Below are positions 17,531 to 27,957 of a stretch of DNA of 64,000 nt, piece by piece. Source of the DNA: Planctomycetota bacterium. GTDB taxonomy: Bacteria > Planctomycetota > Phycisphaerae > UBA1845 > UTPLA1. The notes under the pieces were generated by a model, which was not told the DNA's origin, did not search any database, and worked only from the letters and a program-made list of their open reading frames with translations. The first letter of the stretch is position 1. The number at the start of each line of letters is the position of its first letter. Position numbers and translations under genes: made by a program. The stretch lies in the NCBI GenBank assembly GCA_015654675.1, contig JAATGM010000023.1:1-64000 (forward strand), read 5' to 3'.

Positions 17531-18919
17531 GTGAACGCAGAATTGATGAGAATTGTCGACTCGATCTCGCGCGACAAGAACATCGACAAAGAGTCGGTGC
17601 TGGTCGACCTCGAGCTGGCGATGGTTTCGGCCATTCGGAAGGCGTACGGACAGGAGCGCGACGCGCAGGTTCAGATCGATCGATTGAGCGGGATGATCAG
17701 TGCGACGGTGGACGGCCAGGCGGTTTCGATGGCGGACCTGGGCCGGATCGCGGCGCAGACGGCGAAGCAGGTCATGATCCAGAAGATCCGCGAGGCAGAG
17801 CGCGGCAGCATTCTGGAAGAATATAACGAGCGGAAGGGAACGATCATCACGGGGGCGGTGTCGCGGACGGAAGGCGGGACGCTGGTGGTGAACCTCGGGC
17901 GGACCGAGGGATTCCTGCCGCGGAGCCAACAGATTCCGGGCGAGGCGCACCAGCCGGGCGAACGAGTGCGGGCGCTGATTCTGGATGTGAAGGAAGCGCC
18001 GCACGCGGTGAAGATCATTCTGTCGCGGGCGCATCCGGATTTCATTCGACGGCTGTTTGAGCTGGAAGTGCCGGAGGTCGCGGAGCGCGTGATTGAGATT
18101 CGCGCGCTGGCGCGCGAGGCCGGATATCGCACGAAGGTCGCGGTGACGTCGATCGACACGAAGGTGGACGCGGTGGGCGCTTGCGTCGGCGTGCGCGGAA
18201 GCCGCATCAAGAACATTGTCGAAGAGCTGGGCGGCGAGAAGATCGATATCGTGCGATGGAATGAATCGTCGCAGATTTTGATCACGAACGCGTTGAAGCC
18301 GGCGGAGATTCAGGACACGTCGCTGTGCTTCGAGCTGGGCCGGGCGACGGTGGTTGTGCCGGAAGATCAGCTTTCACTGGCGATCGGCAAGCGCGGGCAG
18401 AACGTGCGGCTTGCGGCGCGGCTGACAGGCTGGGACATCGATATCCTGACGCCGAAGGAATACAACAAGGGCCTGGACCGGCTGGCGACGACGCTGCGGA
18501 CGGTGGAAGGCGTCGAAGAGATGATCGCGGAGAAGATCACGCTGCTCGGCCTCATCACGGTTATGGACGTCGAGGAAGTGGGCGCGGCTCCGCTCATGAA
18601 GGAATTGAGTCTCACGCAAGAGATGGCGGATCGCATCGTCGCTCGCTGCGCCGAAGAGGCAAAGCGGGTTCAGGGCGAGATCGAAGTCGAGAAGGTCGAG
18701 AAAGCCGCGGCGGAGACGGCCAAGGCGAAGGCAGCGGCCGAAGGTGCGACGGAGCAGGCGGCAAGTCCGGGCGGCGAAGATATTCCGGCGGACGCGGCGA
18801 GCGGATTGGGCGAAGGGATTGAAGGCGGGACCGCGACGGCGGCCGTCGAAGTGGGAGCGGACGCGCCGGCAGAAATGCCGGGCGCGGTCGATCCGGAGCG
18901 GGTGGTTGAGGCCACGTAG
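17531..18919 (+). CDS. nusA: Transcription termination/antitermination factor NusA
   Basis: 462 residues from GTG 17531. N-terminal RNAP-binding domain (MRIVDSISRDKNIDKESVLVDLE), S1 domain (about 134-200; GTIITGAVSRTEGGTLVVNLG), KH1 and KH2 (GACVGVRGSRIKNIVEELGGEKIDIV; LAIGKRGQNVRLAARLTGWDIDI), then a helical region and an Ala/Glu-rich acidic tail replacing the usual C-terminal repeats. It binds RNA polymerase and modulates pausing and termination. It opens the translation block with infB 51 nt downstream, but without rimP upstream and without the ylxR/ylxQ genes often found between nusA and infB. Confidence 0.96.
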   Translation: MNAELMRIVDSISRDKNIDKESVLVDLELAMVSAIRKAYGQERDAQVQIDRLSGMISATVDGQAVSMADLGRIAAQTAKQVMIQKIREAERGSILEEYNERKGTIITGAVSRTEGGTLVVNLGRTEGFLPRSQQIPGEAHQPGERVRALILDVKEAPHAVKIILSRAHPDFIRRLFELEVPEVAERVIEIRALAREAGYRTKVAVTSIDTKVDAVGACVGVRGSRIKNIVEELGGEKIDIVRWNESSQILITNALKPAEIQDTSLCFELGRATVVVPEDQLSLAIGKRGQNVRLAARLTGWDIDILTPKEYNKGLDRLATTLRTVEGVEEMIAEKITLLGLITVMDVEEVGAAPLMKELSLTQEMADRIVARCAEEAKRVQGEIEVEKVEKAAAETAKAKAAAEGATEQAASPGGEDIPADAASGLGEGIEGGTATAAVEVGADAPAEMPGAVDPERVVEAT

Positions 18920-18970
18920 GGATGGGACGGCGGCGATTGAACGCCGGGATGTCTAACCGAGAGGTGCGTT

Positions 18971-21781
18971 TTGACTGAGACGAAGACGCGAGTGCATACG
19001 CTGGCCAAGGAGATCGGGGTCTCCAGCAAAGCGATCATCGACAAATGCGCCGCCGAAGGCATCGCGATCAAGAACCACATGCACGTGTTGTCGGCCGGGC
19101 TTGAGGCGACGATCCGCGAATGGTTCACAACCGGGGACCACTCCACGTCGGTGGAGGAGTCGGGTCCGGTCGATATCGACAAGGCCCGCGCGACGCGCCC
19201 GTCCAAGAAGAAGAAGATCGAGTCCGGGGCAGAGGCCGGGGTCGCTGGTGAAGCGCCAGCCCAGGCCGACGAGTCGGAATTCGCGACACAGGACGAGACG
19301 CCCGAGGCGCCGCCTCCGCCGCCGGTCGTGCGGGTGGCTGAGCCGCCGTTGAGAATTGCAGAGCCACCGGCCGATGGGCCGGACATTTCTTCCGCGCCAG
19401 CTGTCGCGCCGCCGCCGGTCGCGCCGAGCGCGCCGGCCAAGAGCACGCCTTCGGTTCCCAAGGTCGCCGCATCGGCGGGTCCGGTCGCACCGGCGGCTGC
19501 TGCGCCTGCGGCGGAAAAGCCGGCTTCCCGTGGACCGCAGAACGTTCCGGCACCAGCCGTGTTGCAGGGGCCCAAGCTGATCCGCATGGATCGACCGGAA
19601 TATACGCCTGCGCCGCGGCCTTCCTATCGGCCGAGCACGGGCGGGCCGCCATCCGGTTCGCCACCACCACCCATGACACCGGGTCGTCGAGGCCGGGCGG
19701 GCGGCGTGGAGACGCCAGAAGACGAAAGCGGGCGCGGGGCGCGACGCCGGGGACCGCAGACTGGTCCGCCGGGCGCGGGCGGTCCGAACTCGCGGCACCG
19801 GGCCAATCCGCGGCGCACGACGGGCGACTCGCCGACGGTCGTGGGCGAAATGCTGCGAGAATGGCGCGATCGCGACCTGATCGAACGGCGCGAACGACTG
19901 GATCATGCGAGCGGGCGCGGCATCTCGGGCCTGCGAGCTGACGAAACGGCGACAGCGCAGCGCGGGGCGGCGCCGCGGCCAGCGCCGACGAAGCGGCAAA
20001 AAATTGAAGTGACCGCTCCGGTGATCATCAAGGAGTTTTGCTCGGCGACCGGGATTCCGTTTTCGTCGGTGTTCCGCAAGTTGCAGGAGCTGGGGATGAT
20101 CGCGGCGATGAACCAGGCGATCGACGCCGATACGGCGACACTGGTGGCCGCGGAGCAGGGGATTGAGATCGAGATCGTGCAGCCGAAGTCGGCGATCGAC
20201 CGGTTGCGGGACGAGTTCGCGAACCGGGAGCGGAAGAACCTGAAGCCGCGGTCGCCGGTGGTGACCGTGCTCGGGCACGTCGATCACGGCAAGACGAGCT
20301 TGCTGGACAAGATTCGCAATGCGAATGTTGCGGCGGGCGAGTCGGGCGGAATCACGCAGCACATCGGCGCCTATCGGGTGAAGATCAAGGACCGGTACGT
20401 CACGTTTCTGGATACGCCGGGGCACGAGGCCTTCACGGCCATGCGGGCGCGCGGCGCGCAGATGACGGACGTGGTGGTGCTGGTCGTCGCGGCGGACGAC
20501 GGTGTGATGCCGCAGACGATCGAGGCGATCAACCACGCGCGGGCGGCGAAGGTGCCGATTGTGGTGGCGCTGAACAAGATCGACCTGCCGCAGGCCGACG
20601 TGCAGAAGATTTACGGGCAGCTCTCGGAGCATCAGCTTGTGCCGGCCGAATGGGGCGGCGAGACGGACGTCATCAAGACGAGCGCGACGAAGGGCGAGGG
20701 CGTCGAGGAATTATTGACGCACCTGGCGGCGCTGACCGACCTGCTGGAGTTAAAGGCCGATCCGAAGGTGCCGGCGAGTGGCACGGTGATCGAAGGCCTT
20801 CGCGAGGACAAGCTCGGGACCGTGGCGCGCGTGCTGGTGCAGGAGGGCACGCTGGAGGCCGGTTCGATCATCGTTTGCGGAAACGCTTACGGGCGCATCC
20901 GGGCGATGAACGACGATCGCGGGCGAAAGATCAAGGAAGCGGGGCCCTCGATGCCGGTCGAGCTATTGGGAATGGACAACGTTCCCGTGGCGGGCGATCG
21001 GTTCTACGAGGTGGGTTCGCTGTCGGAGGCGAAGACGGTCGCCGAAGAAGTGGATCGCGAGCGACGCACCGCATCGCGGGTGACGACGGCCAAGCCGACG
21101 ACACTGGAGAGTCTGTTGGCGGCGGGCGGTACGGGCGACACGGCGCCGACGCTGCAATTGATCGTCAAGGCGGACGTGCAGGGGTCGGTGGACGTACTCA
21201 AGAAGACCCTGAACGACATCCCGTCGACCGAGGTAAAGCTGAACATTCTGCACGCAGCGGTCGGAAACGTGAGCGAATCGGATATCGCGCTGGCTGAAGC
21301 CAGCCAGGCGATCATCGTCGGCTTCCACGTGGCTCCGGATCCGGCGATTCAGCGGATGGCGGACGAGCGCGGAGTCGAGATTCGCATCTACAAGGTGATT
21401 TACAACCTGACCGACGAGATTCGGCAGGCGCTGGAAGGCATGCTCACGCCGACCGAGAAGATCGAGTCGCGCGGCCGGGCGGAAGTGCGACAGGTGTTCA
21501 ACATTACCAAGGTCGGAAAGGTGGCGGGATGCGCGGTACGCGAGGGCGTGATCGCGCGGAGCAACCTGGTCCGGGTGTTGCGCGACGGCGTTCCGATCAA
21601 GGAAGGGGCGTCGCTGGCATCGTTGAAGCGGGTCAAGGACGACGCGCGCGAAGTGCGATCGGGACTCGAATGCGGAATTCGAATCGAGGGATTCGACGAC
21701 GTGAAGCCGGGCGACATCATCGAGGCGTACGAGGTCGTGAAGGTGGGACGGAAGCTTGGACCGTCGCGCGGGAGCGAGTGA
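18971..21781 (+). CDS. infB: Translation initiation factor IF-2
   Basis: 936 residues from TTG 18971, with GAGAGG upstream. The N-terminal IF2_N motif ([19 protein letters not shown]) is followed by a long Pro/Ala/Arg-rich linker (about 60-340), a second IF2_N-like helical motif ([21 protein letters not shown]), then the GTPase domain: G1 GHVDHGKTS (about 435), G3 DTPGHEAF, G4 NKIDLP. Domains II-IV follow to the typical end [22 protein letters not shown]. It delivers initiator tRNA to the 30S subunit using GTP. The long linker is a lineage feature. Confidence 0.97.
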   Translation: MTETKTRVHTLAKEIGVSSKAIIDKCAAEGIAIKNHMHVLSAGLEATIREWFTTGDHSTSVEESGPVDIDKARATRPSKKKKIESGAEAGVAGEAPAQADESEFATQDETPEAPPPPPVVRVAEPPLRIAEPPADGPDISSAPAVAPPPVAPSAPAKSTPSVPKVAASAGPVAPAAAAPAAEKPASRGPQNVPAPAVLQGPKLIRMDRPEYTPAPRPSYRPSTGGPPSGSPPPPMTPGRRGRAGGVETPEDESGRGARRRGPQTGPPGAGGPNSRHRANPRRTTGDSPTVVGEMLREWRDRDLIERRERLDHASGRGISGLRADETATAQRGAAPRPAPTKRQKIEVTAPVIIKEFCSATGIPFSSVFRKLQELGMIAAMNQAIDADTATLVAAEQGIEIEIVQPKSAIDRLRDEFANRERKNLKPRSPVVTVLGHVDHGKTSLLDKIRNANVAAGESGGITQHIGAYRVKIKDRYVTFLDTPGHEAFTAMRARGAQMTDVVVLVVAADDGVMPQTIEAINHARAAKVPIVVALNKIDLPQADVQKIYGQLSEHQLVPAEWGGETDVIKTSATKGEGVEELLTHLAALTDLLELKADPKVPASGTVIEGLREDKLGTVARVLVQEGTLEAGSIIVCGNAYGRIRAMNDDRGRKIKEAGPSMPVELLGMDNVPVAGDRFYEVGSLSEAKTVAEEVDRERRTASRVTTAKPTTLESLLAAGGTGDTAPTLQLIVKADVQGSVDVLKKTLNDIPSTEVKLNILHAAVGNVSESDIALAEASQAIIVGFHVAPDPAIQRMADERGVEIRIYKVIYNLTDEIRQALEGMLTPTEKIESRGRAEVRQVFNITKVGKVAGCAVREGVIARSNLVRVLRDGVPIKEGASLASLKRVKDDAREVRSGLECGIRIEGFDDVKPGDIIEAYEVVKVGRKLGPSRGSE

Positions 21782-21790
21782 TCACGGTCG

Positions 21791-22072
21791 ATGGTGGTAG
21801 GTGTATTGCGTCTGGATCTGACCATCGGCGACGCCATGTCGCTGAAGGACAAGCGCCGGGTGATCAAAAGCTTGAAGGATCGGCTGGCCCATCGGCACAA
21901 CATTTCGATCGCGGAAACAGACTGGCAGGACGAGCATCGCCGGGCGGAACTGGGCCTGGCAATGGTCGCGAACGATTCGCGGTTCGTCGAGAGCTGCCTC
22001 AGCAAGATCGTCGACGAGGTTCGGGTTCACCGTGGGGTGGGCCTGATCGAGTACGACATTGAGATGGTGTAG
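21791..22072 (+). CDS. ylxP: DUF503 (YlxP-like) protein
   Basis: 93 residues, full length for the family. It begins VVGVLRLDLTIGDAMSLKDKRRVIKSLKDRLAHRHNISIAE and ends VDEVRVHRGVGLIEYDIEMV, both typical. It lies 9 nt after infB and 24 nt before rbfA, the conserved infB-ylxP-rbfA order. The role is probably in ribosome biogenesis or translation, on genomic context and family precedent rather than proof. Confidence 0.88.
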   Translation: MVVGVLRLDLTIGDAMSLKDKRRVIKSLKDRLAHRHNISIAETDWQDEHRRAELGLAMVANDSRFVESCLSKIVDEVRVHRGVGLIEYDIEMV

Positions 22073-22096
22073 GTCGCGAGAGGGCCCGAGGTCGGC

Positions 22097-22510
22097 ATGT
22101 CGCATCGTCCGGAACGAATCAGCAGCGTGATCCGCGAAGTGGTGAGCGATGCAATCGCCAACCGCCTGAGCGATCCGCGCATTTCGCGGTTTACGAGCGT
22201 GACACGGGTGACCGTGGCGCCGGACCTTGAGTACGCGGAAGTATCGGTGAGCGTGATGGGCACGGATCGCGAGGCGCGGCGGACGATGGAGGGGTTGAAC
22301 AGCGCGCGGGGCGCGGTTCAGTCGATGCTGGCGAAGCGACTGGATATCCGGCGCTGCCCGACGGTTCGGTTTGAGCTTGATGTGGGGTTGAAAAAGGGAT
22401 TCGAGATCATCCGGGAGCTTGATCGGTTGAATGCCGAGCGAGAGGCCCGGGAGGCACAGCAGCGCGGCGATCCAAGCGAATCGGGCGCGGCCACGGACTC
22501 CGAGGGATGA
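22097..22510 (+). CDS. rbfA: 30S ribosome-binding factor RbfA
   Basis: 137 residues. Hallmarks: RPERISSVIREVVSDAIANR, DPRISRFTSVTRVTVAPDLEYAEVSVSVMG, and VRFELDVGLKKGFEIIRELDRL. The KH-type fold binds helix 1 of pre-16S rRNA during small-subunit maturation. The C-terminus is acidic and variable. Its stop overlaps the start of the next gene by 4 nt (ATGA), implying translational coupling. Confidence 0.93.
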   Translation: MSHRPERISSVIREVVSDAIANRLSDPRISRFTSVTRVTVAPDLEYAEVSVSVMGTDREARRTMEGLNSARGAVQSMLAKRLDIRRCPTVRFELDVGLKKGFEIIRELDRLNAEREAREAQQRGDPSESGAATDSEG

Positions 22511-23487
22511 AACGGTCGAACGAATACGCACGCGCTATCCGGAAGTTTCACCAGACGCTGCTGCGTCGTTACGGCAAGCCGCGCATTCCGCCGGTGCGGG
22601 AGCCGATCGACGAGTTGATGTATGCGGTGTTAACGCGGTGGGCGCCCGAGGGCCGGGCGATGGCGGCGGTGGAGCGGCTGCGCAAGGCGAGCATCGACCT
22701 GAATGACCTGCGCGTTACGCCGGTGGTGGAACTGACGGCGGCGCTGGGGGACGATTTTCCGCGGGCGCGGGAGACGGCGGAGGCGCTCTACCGAGTTTTG
22801 AACGGGGTGTTCAATCGGCGTTACACGCTGGACCTTTCGTTCCTGAAGTCGATGGGGAAGCGCGACCGCGAGCGGCTGATTTCGAGCGTAAGCGGGATTG
22901 ATCCGCACGACTCGGGAATGTTTCTGTTGCGATGCTATCACGGGCGGCACGTACCAGTCTCGCCGGACGCGTACTGGGCGCTGCGGCACGAGAAGCTGGT
23001 TGATCCGGATGCGTCGACGGCTGAGATTCGGGGCCTGCTGGTGAAGGTGATTCCGGCGTCGCAGGCGGAGATGTTCGCCTGCCTGTTGAAGCGACACATC
23101 GCGACGAATCCACCGCCGGCGGAACCGCCGCCGCCGCCACCACCACCCGCGCCGGTGATCGCGCCGATCGTGCCGCCGGTCACGAAGAAGGGCGGGCAGA
23201 CCGCGGTGAGTCCGGGGAAGCCGGGCAACAATTCTCAAAAGGCACGCGCGGCCGAGGCGCGGACTTCGCCCAAAGCGCCGGCCGGCAAGTCGAACAACGC
23301 GAAACCGCACGCAATTCCCGCGGCTGCGCCGGTCAGCAAGCCAAAGGTGGTACAAGCCAAGCCGCCGAAATCGGTCGCGCCTGCCCGGCACCGGAAGTCG
23401 CAGCGGCCGGCACAGGCCACCGGCCGGAGCAAGAGCGGGGCGCGGGGCGACAAGGGCCGGCGGACGCGGTCCGGATCGCGGCGCTAG
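22507..23487 (+). CDS. HhH-GPD (endonuclease III-like) protein, apparently degenerate, with basic Pro/Ala/Lys tail
   Basis: 326 residues. Residues 1-200 follow the layout of endonuclease III: EPIDELMYAVLTRWAPE, VELTAALGDDFPRARETAEAL, an HhH-like LKSMGKRDRERLISSVSGI, and VPVSPDAYWALRHEKLV where EndoIII has its VDTHV..R..RL motif. The four-cysteine iron-sulfur loop is absent, and the HhH lysine and catalytic aspartate cannot be placed with confidence, so glycosylase activity is doubtful. Residues 200-326 are a disordered basic tail rich in Pro, Ala, Lys and Arg, suggesting RNA or DNA binding. It overlaps rbfA by 4 nt, so it belongs to the translation operon. Confidence 0.6.
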   Translation: MKRSNEYARAIRKFHQTLLRRYGKPRIPPVREPIDELMYAVLTRWAPEGRAMAAVERLRKASIDLNDLRVTPVVELTAALGDDFPRARETAEALYRVLNGVFNRRYTLDLSFLKSMGKRDRERLISSVSGIDPHDSGMFLLRCYHGRHVPVSPDAYWALRHEKLVDPDASTAEIRGLLVKVIPASQAEMFACLLKRHIATNPPPAEPPPPPPPPAPVIAPIVPPVTKKGGQTAVSPGKPGNNSQKARAAEARTSPKAPAGKSNNAKPHAIPAAAPVSKPKVVQAKPPKSVAPARHRKSQRPAQATGRSKSGARGDKGRRTRSGSRR

Positions 23488-23528
23488 GATTCCCGGATCG
23501 AGCCGATTTCCTTGTCCGGCAGGGCTGG

Positions 23529-26500
23529 GTGAGCAATATGCGAGCGATTCGAAGCATTTTCATGGGGATTAGTCGAGCATCCGTTTTTGCAGGGGCCATG
23601 CTGGTGCTTTTCACCGGGACGGCCGGGAGTCTGGCGGCACCGACGTCTCCAACGATTGATCCACAGAAGGCGCGGCTGTCGCTGAGCCAGATTGAGCCGA
23701 AGGTGGAAGCGCCGGCAAAGGCGGCGAGTGCTGCGTCGCAGCCGAACATTCCGGCGGCGGCACGAAACTACTTTCGTTCGGGTCAGGATCGATTCGAAGA
23801 GCAACTTTGGGGCGAGGCGATAAACGAGCTGGCGCGGGCGCTTCAGATTGCGCCGGAGTTCGATGAGGCGCGCATTCTGCTGGCGCGAGCGGCCATCTTG
23901 CAGGGCAATTCTGCGTTGGCGCAGACGCACCTGGAAGAGGCGGCGCGGGCCCACCCGGACCGGGTGGTAGTGCACGAGTTGCTGGGCGATATTGCGTTTC
24001 AGGCGCACGATCTTGCGGCGGCCTCGGCAGATTTTCGGCGAGCTTTGCTCTGTCGGGACGCGGAACCGAATCGGCCCGAGACCACTCTGTCGCATCTTTT
24101 CCTGGGGCTGGCGCTGCGTGAACAGGGGTATCTGTCGGCGGCGGCCGATCAACTGACGCAGTTTCTGGCGGCGGTCGAAGGCAAGGAGGCGTCGGCGATC
24201 AGTCATCCGGAACTGCGGCAGATGGCGATGCTGTATCGCGGCAAGGCGACCGTGATGGTGGGCGACATTCACGAGTCGCTCGGAAATCCGGCGGATGCGG
24301 TCGCAGCCTATCGGCGCGGCCTGGCGATGAACGCCGACGATCATGATCTCAAGATGCGGCTGGCGAAGGCGCTGGCGAAGAGCGGAAAGACGGACGAGGC
24401 GATCAAGCTGGCGCGCGAGCTCTGCCGGGCGGATGACGCTTCGCCGGCAACGATCGACGCGCTGGACGAGGTCTGCGCCGCGTCGCCGACGCTCAAGGCG
24501 GACGACGAACTGGCGGCGCTGGCGAAAGAGATCAACAGCGCGGCGATGCTGGAGCGGATCGCATCGCGGATGGTGGATCGGAACAGACCGGCGGACGCGG
24601 CGGCCGTGATGGAACGCGCGGTGGCTGCGCAGCCGGACCGGGTGGATGGTCACCTGAGCCTGGCGAGCGTGCGACTGCGCCTTGGCGAGCGGCGGGCCTT
24701 TCTGAACGAGCTGGGCGAGGCGGTGCGACGGTCGAAGGACTCGTCTGAGCGGGTCAATGGATTGATCGATCGGGCCGCGGCGGACGCCGGTGAGCGGAAA
24801 AAATTGATCGAGGTGGGGCGCGAGGCGACCGGCGGCGACGCGAAGCCGGATGGCGTGCTGCTGGTCCTGCTTGGGCGGCTGCTGTGGATCGACGGCCAGA
24901 CGGACGAGGCAGCGCTGGTGCTGGGGAAGGCATCGGACGTGTATCCGACGCTGGGAATGGCGTACACGACGCTTGCGGAACTGAAGATTTCGAAGTCGAT
25001 GTGGCAGGCGGCGCTGGATTCGTGCGACGCGGCCGAGAAGGCGGAGGTGCGCGAGGGAATCGTCTATGCGCTCAAGGGGCAGGCGCTGGAAGGACTTGAG
25101 CGGACAGCCGAGGCGAAGGCAGCATACGAGGAGGCGATCCGGCTGAGCCCGAAGGACGCGAAGTCGCTGCTGGTGCTGGCGCGGCTTCACGAACAACTGG
25201 ATGAGACGGCCGATGCGATCAAGATTCTGCGGCAGATTGTCAGCAAGGTTGATCCGAAGAATCATGAGGCGCGCGAGTCGCTGATCCGGACGCTGCTGGC
25301 GGCGGCCGGCGAAGGCAATCAGCGGGATAAGTTTCTTAAGTCGGCGCGGGAGCAGCTCTCGGCGTTGAAGCGGAACGGCGCCCCGGCGAATGTCGCCGGC
25401 CGGGCGGAGGCGTTCTACCAGCTTGCGGCGGATGGGCGGGGCGATCCGAAGGGGAGTCTGGATACATATCGCACGGCGCTGCGCAAGTTGATCGATCAGT
25501 TTCCGAAGGACGCGGACACGCCGCTGGACCTGGCGATGAGCTACGTTTCGACGCGTGATTACGCGGAAGCGATGAACGTGATCGACGCGTTGCTGGGCCA
25601 ATCACCGAAGACGATTCGAGCGCGCGAATTGAAGGCAACGCTGCTCGCGCGGCTGCTGCGGTTTGATGAAGCAATCTCCGTGCAGGAGTCGCTGCTCGCG
25701 GAGCGACCGAAGAACGCGGCATGGCTTTCGCAACTGGCCGAGCTTCTGGCAGACGAGGGGAATTATGGCCGGGCGGCTGAGTTGTACCGGACGCTTGCGA
25801 AACGGAAGGAATCCGAGGCGCGTCAGACGTTCTACAAATCGCTGATGATCGACGCGTTGCGATTGAGCGGCGATCCGGACGGGGCGGTCGCGGCGGCGAA
25901 GGAATGGGTGGATGCGAGCCCGCGCGACGACCTGCCGAAGCGACATTACATCCAGACATTGAACGAGGTCGGCAAGAAGGATGAGGCCTTGAACTATGTC
26001 CAGCACTGGCTGGAATCGCAGCCGGACAACCAGACTGCACGCCGCATTCTGGCATATCAGTTGGTTGAGTTGGACCGCCCTGATGAGGCGGAGCGCCGAG
26101 CGCTGGCGTGGATGCTGGAGCGACCGGCGGATCGCGATGTCGCCACGATGGTGATTGAGAGTCTGTTGCGGGCAAAGCATTTTGACGCAGCGGTTGAGTT
26201 GGCGCGGACCGGCGCGGACGAACCGGCGGGACCGGAAATGGCGTATTTGCTGGCGAATACGCTCGAGCGAGCGCGGCGGTATGACGAGGCAGCGTCGGTT
26301 CTGCAGGATGTGATCAAGTCCGCTCAGGCGCCGGATGGGCTTCAGTTCGAGCTTGCTCAGGTTTACATGGCGGCGCGGCGATGGAATGACGCGGAGGAAG
26401 TCATCGGGAAGCTGATGGCGCCGGAGCAGGCGCGGATGAACGCGAATGTGGCGTTCGATTTGGGGACGGTGCTGCGCGGGTATCGGCTCTTGGCCACGAT

Positions 26501-27023
26501 TTACCAGAACAGCGGGCGGCTGCCGAAGTGTCACGAGGCGCTGGAGAAGGTGTTGGAACTTACACCGGTGACTTCGGCGGAATATACCGGGGCGTGCAAC
26601 GACCTCGGGTATTTGTGGGCCGACTCGGGATTGAACGTGGACAAGGCGGAGAAGCTGGTGCGGATCGCGGTGGGTGAGGCGCCGCGTCGATCGGCTTATC
26701 TCGATAGTTTGGGGTGGGTGCTCTACAAGAAGGGTGATTTTTCGGGGGCGAGCAAGTATTTGAAGCGGGCGAATGAGCTGCTCGATACGCCGGACGCGGT
26801 GATTACGGAGCATTACGGCGATGCGCTGTATCGAGCCGGGGACAAAGCCGCGGCAGTCGAGCAATGGAAGAAGGCGCTGAAGGCGATCAGCGATGACGCC
26901 GAGCCGCTGACGCCAGAGCAGGAAGATGTCTTGCTGCGTTGTCGCGTGAAGGCGGGGGCGGCGCTGGAGGGCGGGCCGATTGACACGGCGCCGACGGCCA
27001 GCGAACAGGCAAAGAAGAACTGA
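23529..27023 (+). CDS. Very large exported TPR-repeat protein
   Basis: 1164 residues from GTG 23529 (ATG at 23538 is an alternative). A signal-like N-terminus (MGISRASVFAGAMLVLFTG) is followed by an Ala/Pro linker and then TPR-type helical repeats covering almost everything from about residue 75 to 1140, for example WGEAINELARALQIAPEFDEA, AKAAYEEAIRLSPKDAKSL and PKCHEALEKVLELTP. No catalytic domain is visible. Probably a periplasmic or outer-membrane scaffold; partners unknown. It follows the HhH-GPD gene by 41 nt and precedes the yebC homologue by 18 nt. Confidence 0.8.
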   Translation: MSNMRAIRSIFMGISRASVFAGAMLVLFTGTAGSLAAPTSPTIDPQKARLSLSQIEPKVEAPAKAASAASQPNIPAAARNYFRSGQDRFEEQLWGEAINELARALQIAPEFDEARILLARAAILQGNSALAQTHLEEAARAHPDRVVVHELLGDIAFQAHDLAAASADFRRALLCRDAEPNRPETTLSHLFLGLALREQGYLSAAADQLTQFLAAVEGKEASAISHPELRQMAMLYRGKATVMVGDIHESLGNPADAVAAYRRGLAMNADDHDLKMRLAKALAKSGKTDEAIKLARELCRADDASPATIDALDEVCAASPTLKADDELAALAKEINSAAMLERIASRMVDRNRPADAAAVMERAVAAQPDRVDGHLSLASVRLRLGERRAFLNELGEAVRRSKDSSERVNGLIDRAAADAGERKKLIEVGREATGGDAKPDGVLLVLLGRLLWIDGQTDEAALVLGKASDVYPTLGMAYTTLAELKISKSMWQAALDSCDAAEKAEVREGIVYALKGQALEGLERTAEAKAAYEEAIRLSPKDAKSLLVLARLHEQLDETADAIKILRQIVSKVDPKNHEARESLIRTLLAAAGEGNQRDKFLKSAREQLSALKRNGAPANVAGRAEAFYQLAADGRGDPKGSLDTYRTALRKLIDQFPKDADTPLDLAMSYVSTRDYAEAMNVIDALLGQSPKTIRARELKATLLARLLRFDEAISVQESLLAERPKNAAWLSQLAELLADEGNYGRAAELYRTLAKRKESEARQTFYKSLMIDALRLSGDPDGAVAAAKEWVDASPRDDLPKRHYIQTLNEVGKKDEALNYVQHWLESQPDNQTARRILAYQLVELDRPDEAERRALAWMLERPADRDVATMVIESLLRAKHFDAAVELARTGADEPAGPEMAYLLANTLERARRYDEAASVLQDVIKSAQAPDGLQFELAQVYMAARRWNDAEEVIGKLMAPEQARMNANVAFDLGTVLRGYRLLATIYQNSGRLPKCHEALEKVLELTPVTSAEYTGACNDLGYLWADSGLNVDKAEKLVRIAVGEAPRRSAYLDSLGWVLYKKGDFSGASKYLKRANELLDTPDAVITEHYGDALYRAGDKAAAVEQWKKALKAISDDAEPLTPEQEDVLLRCRVKAGAALEGGPIDTAPTASEQAKKN

Positions 27024-27041
27024 CGAGGCGGAGCGAGGCGC

Positions 27042-27788
27042 ATGGCCGGACATTCCCATTGGTCCAAGATCAAGCGACAGAAGGCAGTGACCGACAGCCG
27101 GCGCGGGCGGCTTTGGAGCAAGCTGTCGCGAAATATCATCGTGGCGGCGAAGAAGGGGGCTGACCCGAACGATAATTTGACGCTGCGGTACTCGATCGAC
27201 GCGGCCAAGGCGGAGAACATGCCGGCCGACACGATCGACCGGGCGATCAAGAAGGGCTCGGGCGAGTTGGGCGGCGCGGACTTTGTGCCGGTCGTGTATG
27301 AGGGCTATGCGCCGGGGGGCGTGGCGATTCTGGTGGAGGCGCTGACGGACAATCCGACGCGGACGGCACCGGAAATTCGCAAGGCGTTTGAGCGGCATGC
27401 GGGGAACCTTGGGGCGATGAACTGCGTGGCTTGGATGTTCAAGTCCAAGGGCGTGTTTTCGATTCTGGCGGTGGGAGTTGATGAAGAAAAGCTGATGGAG
27501 GTGGCGCTGGAAGCGGGGGCGGATGACGTCGAGAACGAGGGTGACGCGTTTGCGGTGACCTGCGACCCAGCGGTGTTCGAGGCGGTTCGGAAAGCTCTGG
27601 CGGACGCCGGATTCAAGTCCGAGTCGGCGGAGATTACTCGGCTGGCGGACGCAACTGTGACGGTGCCGGCTGAGACAGCGCAACAAATCGTCGCAATGAT
27701 TGAACTGCTTGAGGAAAATGAGGACGTTCAGAAGGTGCATGCGAATTTCGCCGTTTCGGAGGAGACGGCGGCGCAACTCGGGGGCTGA
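27042..27788 (+). CDS. yebC: YebC/PmpR family protein (DUF28)
   Basis: 248 residues, full length. The N-terminus MAGHSHWSKIKRQKAVTDS and the motifs NLTLRYSIDAAKAENMPADTIDRAIKK, YEGYAPGGVAILVEALTDN and FERHAGNLGAM are diagnostic. Members bind DNA as regulators or help ribosomes at proline stretches, depending on subfamily. Cytoplasmic. The following xer gene starts 169 nt downstream. Confidence 0.94.
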   Translation: MAGHSHWSKIKRQKAVTDSRRGRLWSKLSRNIIVAAKKGADPNDNLTLRYSIDAAKAENMPADTIDRAIKKGSGELGGADFVPVVYEGYAPGGVAILVEALTDNPTRTAPEIRKAFERHAGNLGAMNCVAWMFKSKGVFSILAVGVDEEKLMEVALEAGADDVENEGDAFAVTCDPAVFEAVRKALADAGFKSESAEITRLADATVTVPAETAQQIVAMIELLEENEDVQKVHANFAVSEETAAQLGG

Positions 27789-27957
27789 GGGGGCATGGGG
27801 ACGGTTTCGAACGGCAAGCTCTGCGCCGCGGCTTGATCGACCGCGGTGCGGTGACGATAGAGGGATAGCCCGGCGGGGACGACCGCCGGGAAAGGGTGAT
27901 TGCTTGCGTTTGCGGACTTCGCGACAAGACGGCATTTCGGGCGGAACAGGCGACTCG

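Noticed and set aside
25602-27935. 777-codon open frame on the minus strand
   Set aside because: Antisense to the TPR protein and the yebC homologue; composition typical of reverse-read GC-rich genes.
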